Notes under the pieces: generated by a model
What the model saw: the letters and a program-made list of their open reading frames with translations, nothing else
Told to the model about the DNA's origin: nothing
The model's database searches: none
Position numbers and translations under genes: made by a program
Shown here: positions 5,391 through 7,517 of the stretch, in pieces
Layout: every line of letters begins with the position of its first letter
Position numbering within the stretch: position 1 is the stretch's first letter
NCBI GenBank assembly: GCA_002352185.1
Contig: DEHY01000039.1
Span: 8,800 to 16,316 of the forward strand
From: Competibacteraceae bacterium UBA2788
GTDB taxonomy: Bacteria; Pseudomonadota; Gammaproteobacteria; Competibacterales; Competibacteraceae
Direction: 5' to 3'
DNA: 7,517 nucleotides

Positions 5391-6374
5391 TCATGCCGCC
5401 ATGACCGGCGCCGATTCCAGCGCCCCGCCGCAACTGCTGCCCTGTCCGGCGGTGCAACCGTAGCAGTGATCCGCAACCCGCACCCCGGCGCCGGCCAGTT
5501 CCCGATCCAGCAGCGCGGAAAGATGAGTGCGCTCCGCCCCGCCCGCACCCAAGGGCAGTTTGAGCATCTGATTGAAGTCGCAATCGTAAACGTAGCCCTG
5601 CCAGTCCACTGAAATCAGGCTGCGGCACATCACAGCCTCCAGGTTCTCATCCCGGTGGGCGGATTTGAGCAGATTCATGTAGGGCGCGAACTGACCCTTG
5701 GAGATGAGTTGGCTGCCGAACCGCTGGATGGGCATGTTGGCCAAGGTGAAGAGCCGGGAGAACACGATCCCGTAGCGCGCAGCCAATTCCTGTTTGTAAG
5801 CCGCCTCCAACCCCAACTGATCGGGCGGCAACACCGGGCCGAGCGGGTTGTAGACCAAGTTCAGCGTCAAACCGCCGCCAGGCCGGCCATAACCCAGGGC
5901 GTTGAGTTGCCGCAAGCCGGCCAGGCTGGATTCAAACACGCCCTTGCCGCGCTGCCCATCGACGTTTTCTTCCAGATAACAGGGCAGTGAGGCGGTGATT
6001 TCGACCTGATGATCGGCCAGAAAGGCGGCTAAATCCTCCTGACCAGGCTCGTTGAGAATGGTCAGGTTGCAGCGATCAATAATCTGAAGTTTCTGTTGGC
6101 CGGCGTGGATGACCAACTCGCGGAAGTGAGGATTCAATTCCGGCGCGCCGCCGGTCAGATCGAGGGTTGCGATGCGCCGCGCAGACGTGTAGCGCAAGAG
6201 CCATTCCATCGTCTCCCATGTCATTTCCTCGGTGCGCTGAGGGCCGGCTGCGACATGGCAATGGGTGCAGGACTGGTTGCAACGGTAGCCCAGGTTGGCT
6301 TGCAGGATTGCGACGCGCCGGCGCGCCACGGCGGGAAAATGGGTTTTCAGCAGCAGGGGAAAAGTGTCGCGCAT
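5391..6374 (-). CDS. arsS: Arsenosugar biosynthesis radical SAM protein ArsS
   Basis: A 327-residue radical SAM protein with a C-terminal DUF3641-type Cys-rich domain. The cluster motif C32NQSC36THC39 (CX3CX2C) binds the SAM-coordinated [4Fe-4S] cluster; LDLTGGAPEL (71-80) is the SAM-binding segment. The C-terminal part has C250RSLISVDWQG, YDC265DFNQML, HC304YGC307 and GSSC315GG, cysteines that may bind a further cluster. Some relatives carry selenocysteine in the final GSSxGG motif; here the codon is TGC, so cysteine. ArsS is known from arsenosugar pathways, where it joins the deoxyadenosyl group of SAM to the dimethylarsenic product of ArsM. No arsM is in the window, so arsenic as substrate is inferred from family. 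ATG 6374 has GGGAGA six bases upstream and is preferred over ATG 6419. The gene follows the AAA+ gene and micro-ORF and precedes the cysE operon. Confidence 0.9.
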   Translation of the reverse strand: MRDTFPLLLKTHFPAVARRRVAILQANLGYRCNQSCTHCHVAAGPQRTEEMTWETMEWLLRYTSARRIATLDLTGGAPELNPHFRELVIHAGQQKLQIIDRCNLTILNEPGQEDLAAFLADHQVEITASLPCYLEENVDGQRGKGVFESSLAGLRQLNALGYGRPGGGLTLNLVYNPLGPVLPPDQLGLEAAYKQELAARYGIVFSRLFTLANMPIQRFGSQLISKGQFAPYMNLLKSAHRDENLEAVMCRSLISVDWQGYVYDCDFNQMLKLPLGAGGAERTHLSALLDRELAGAGVRVADHCYGCTAGQGSSCGGALESAPVMAA

Positions 6375-6380
6375 ACCGGT

Positions 6381-6386
6381 TCTCCC
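6381..6386 (-). promoter_or_regulatory. Ribosome binding site that fixes the arsS start
   Basis: GGGAGA (6386-6381 on the minus strand) lies six bases before ATG 6374. The upstream in-frame ATG at 6419 would add 15 residues (MLRLKCAVHPSGRTG) not expected in the family, and no comparable purine-rich site precedes it. Confidence 0.6.
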
Positions 6387-6438
6387 GGAAGGATGTACTG
6401 CACATTTTAGGCGCAGCATTCATTCAAGCAGCCAGTTG

Positions 6439-6540
6439 TCAGCCCAAAAGCAGATCGTCTGCGCTGAAATCGCCAACGTCGGCAGTGTTGACGCCGACCC
6501 CAAACGGATTCGTTTGCATGTTCATCGGCCAATTGCTCAC
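6439..6540 (-). CDS. Possible 33-residue peptide, start overlapping the AAA+ gene stop
   Basis: A short reading frame on the minus strand begins with GTG 6540, which overlaps the TGA of the AAA+ gene as GTGA, and ends with TGA at 6441-6439. The product opens (M/V)SNWPMNMQTNPFGVG and ends DFSADDLLLG. It has no Cys, Lys, Arg or His and is acidic at the C-terminus. GC is high at third codon positions (23 of 33), as in the neighbours. GGAGGA directly precedes the GTG, too close to be optimal for it; in-frame ATGs at 6525 and 6519 are alternative starts with longer spacing. I do not recognise the family. The stop-start overlap argues for a real, translationally coupled gene; the short length argues for caution. 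It could be a small partner or substrate of the ATPase. A RiPP precursor for the adjacent radical SAM enzyme is less likely, since ArsS is not known to act on peptides. Confidence 0.42.
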   Translation of the reverse strand: MSNWPMNMQTNPFGVGVNTADVGDFSADDLLLG

Positions 6541-7517
6541 TCCTCCAACCGCCGGCGCAATGCCGCCTCTTCGGTCAGCGTGGCCAGCAGCAGCTCAGCG
6601 TTCAAGGTCTGGCCGAGCAGGCTGGCGCGGCGACGGACGGTAGCGAAATCGCCCAAGGTCAGCGCTCCCAGCCCCCAGATCCGGGTGAGAAGGTCATCGG
6701 ACAGGTCTTCCGCCGCCAGCGTTCCGGCTTCAGTCAGCGTGCGGCGAAAACAACGCTCGGTCTGTTCAGCGGCCAGCGGCCAGAATCGCGCCTTGATGTC
6801 GAAGCGCCGCCGCACCGCCGCATCCAAATCGTCCACCCGATTGGTGGCGCACAGCAGGATACCGTCGAATTGCTCCATCCGCACCAGCAGCTCATTGACC
6901 TGAGTGACTTCCCAGGTCTGGTGGGCGTGCTGGCGACCGCGCAGGAAGGAATCGGCCTCGTCGATCAGCAGCACCGCCTTGCTCTGGCGGGCTTCCTGAA
7001 ACATCCGGGCGATCCGCTCCTCGGTGCCGCCCACCAGCGAGTTGAGCAGATCGGAGGCGGTTCGCAGCAGAAGCGGACGGTCCAGCGTCCGCGCCAGCCA
7101 GGCGGCGAAGGCGCTCTTGCCGGTTCCTGAGGGTCCGTACAGACAGATGCGGCCCTGGCCCTGCCGGGCCAGTCCCTTGACCAGACTCGGCAAGTCGCAG
7201 TCGCAATTGATCAGGCTGGGATCGTAATCGTCGGTGATCGTTGCCGCTGCTGACCGATGCGGTGGTTCGCCGTGACGGGTGGCGGTCAGGGCGTTGTCCA
7301 GCATCCGGTTCAGCAACGCCTCGCCCTGTTCGGCGAAGGCGTCCGGCAGCAGTTGTGCCAGCCGCGCCGCCTTTTGCGCCAGCGCCGGACTGAGGTGGGG
7401 ATTTTCCGCCCGCTCGCTGATCCAGCGCGGCGACACCGCCAGTGCGCCCAGATGACGGCGGATGATCCGCTCGCGCACTGGCCGGGGCGGAATATCCAAG
7501 GCGATATGCAGATCGAA
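6537..7517 (-). CDS. Tandem AAA+ ATPase, C-terminal part (5' end outside window)
   Basis: The frame is open at the window edge, giving 326 visible residues. It begins FDLHIALDIPPRPVRERII, which looks like the RRFD-plus-sensor region that closes a first AAA+ domain, so the full protein probably has two ATPase modules. A helical linker follows (about 35-95). The visible second module (about 105-270) is complete: Walker A GPSGTGKS (128-135), SLVGGTEERIARMFQEA with the region before Walker B, Walker B VLLIDEAD (182-189), sensor 1 CATN (223-226), and R-finger region RRRFD (236-240). This places it near classical AAA proteins (FtsH, Cdc48, proteasomal ATPases). Unlike FtsH no transmembrane or protease domain is visible in this part. 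It most likely remodels or unfolds a protein substrate; which one is unknown. TTG 7499 is only an internal codon. Its stop overlaps the micro-ORF start. Confidence 0.85.
   Translation of the reverse strand, partial: FDLHIALDIPPRPVRERIIRRHLGALAVSPRWISERAENPHLSPALAQKAARLAQLLPDAFAEQGEALLNRMLDNALTATRHGEPPHRSAAATITDDYDPSLINCDCDLPSLVKGLARQGQGRICLYGPSGTGKSAFAAWLARTLDRPLLLRTASDLLNSLVGGTEERIARMFQEARQSKAVLLIDEADSFLRGRQHAHQTWEVTQVNELLVRMEQFDGILLCATNRVDDLDAAVRRRFDIKARFWPLAAEQTERCFRRTLTEAGTLAAEDLSDDLLTRIWGLGALTLGDFATVRRRASLLGQTLNAELLLATLTEEAALRRRLEE

Noticed and set aside
5391..5460. In-frame TGA selenocysteine codon near the end of arsS
   Set aside because: The codon at the expected site reads TGC, and the only TGA is the terminal stop at 5393-5391.
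6404..6409. TAAAAT on the minus strand as a promoter -10 for arsS
   Set aside because: No -35-like hexamer lies 15-19 bases upstream; the box lies only about 30 bases before the start codon, so the evidence is too thin to call it.
6439..6540. Micro-ORF plus radical SAM gene read as a RiPP precursor and its maturase
   Set aside because: The radical SAM enzyme matches ArsS with its DUF3641 Cys-rich domain, has no peptide-recognition domain, and the peptide has no Cys or repeated core.
6295..6903. 202-codon Ser/Arg-rich open frame on the plus strand
   Set aside because: It runs antisense to the AAA+ gene and the arsS leader; the low-complexity Ser/Arg/Ala product is typical of an antisense frame to a GC-rich gene.

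Overview
The window is GC-rich, densely coded bacterial chromosome, most likely from a gammaproteobacterium. The grounds are an HrpA-type RNA helicase tail with the DUF3418 domain, an IscA almost collinear with the Escherichia coli protein, and the general gene content. The genus cannot be fixed from the sequence. A lineage such as Competibacteraceae or Chromatiales would fit, but that is a guess. No tRNA, rRNA, CRISPR array, transposase or integrase is visible, and no stretch longer than about 140 bases lacks a plausible gene.

Plus strand, left part: the 3' end of hrpA (1-699), cut by the window edge. After a 77-base gap comes a fused gene (777-1988) with an N-terminal TerD-like domain and a C-terminal trypsin-like (HtrA/S1C) serine protease with an intact catalytic triad. 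An AT-rich spacer (about 2001-2080) with an inverted repeat and three TTCGT repeats precedes cysK, O-acetylserine sulfhydrylase (2123-3040). The plus-strand block ends at a palindrome (3075-3097) shared with the convergent minus-strand block.

Minus strand, read right to left: the C-terminal part of a protein with two AAA+ ATPase domains (7517-6537, 5' end outside the window); a possible 33-residue peptide gene whose GTG overlaps the ATPase stop (6540-6439); arsS, an arsenosugar-type radical SAM enzyme (6374-5391); then a likely separate transcription unit behind a perfect TATAAT box (5345-5340): cysE serine acetyltransferase, an IscU-like protein lacking one cluster cysteine (start codon overlapping the cysE stop as ATGA), iscA, and a DUF2505 (SRPBCC-like) protein.

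Taken together, cysE and cysK supply the two steps from serine to cysteine, although they lie on opposite strands. The cysE operon links that step to iron-sulfur handling (IscU-like plus IscA) without a cysteine desulfurase in view. ArsS needs [4Fe-4S] clusters, so the neighbourhood has a sulfur/Fe-S theme, but a functional link to ArsS is inference. The least ordinary items are the TerD-protease fusion, the Cys-to-Ser IscU paralogue, the GTGA-coupled micro-ORF behind the tandem AAA+ gene, and the CysE tail without the C-terminal Ile that normally docks into CysK.
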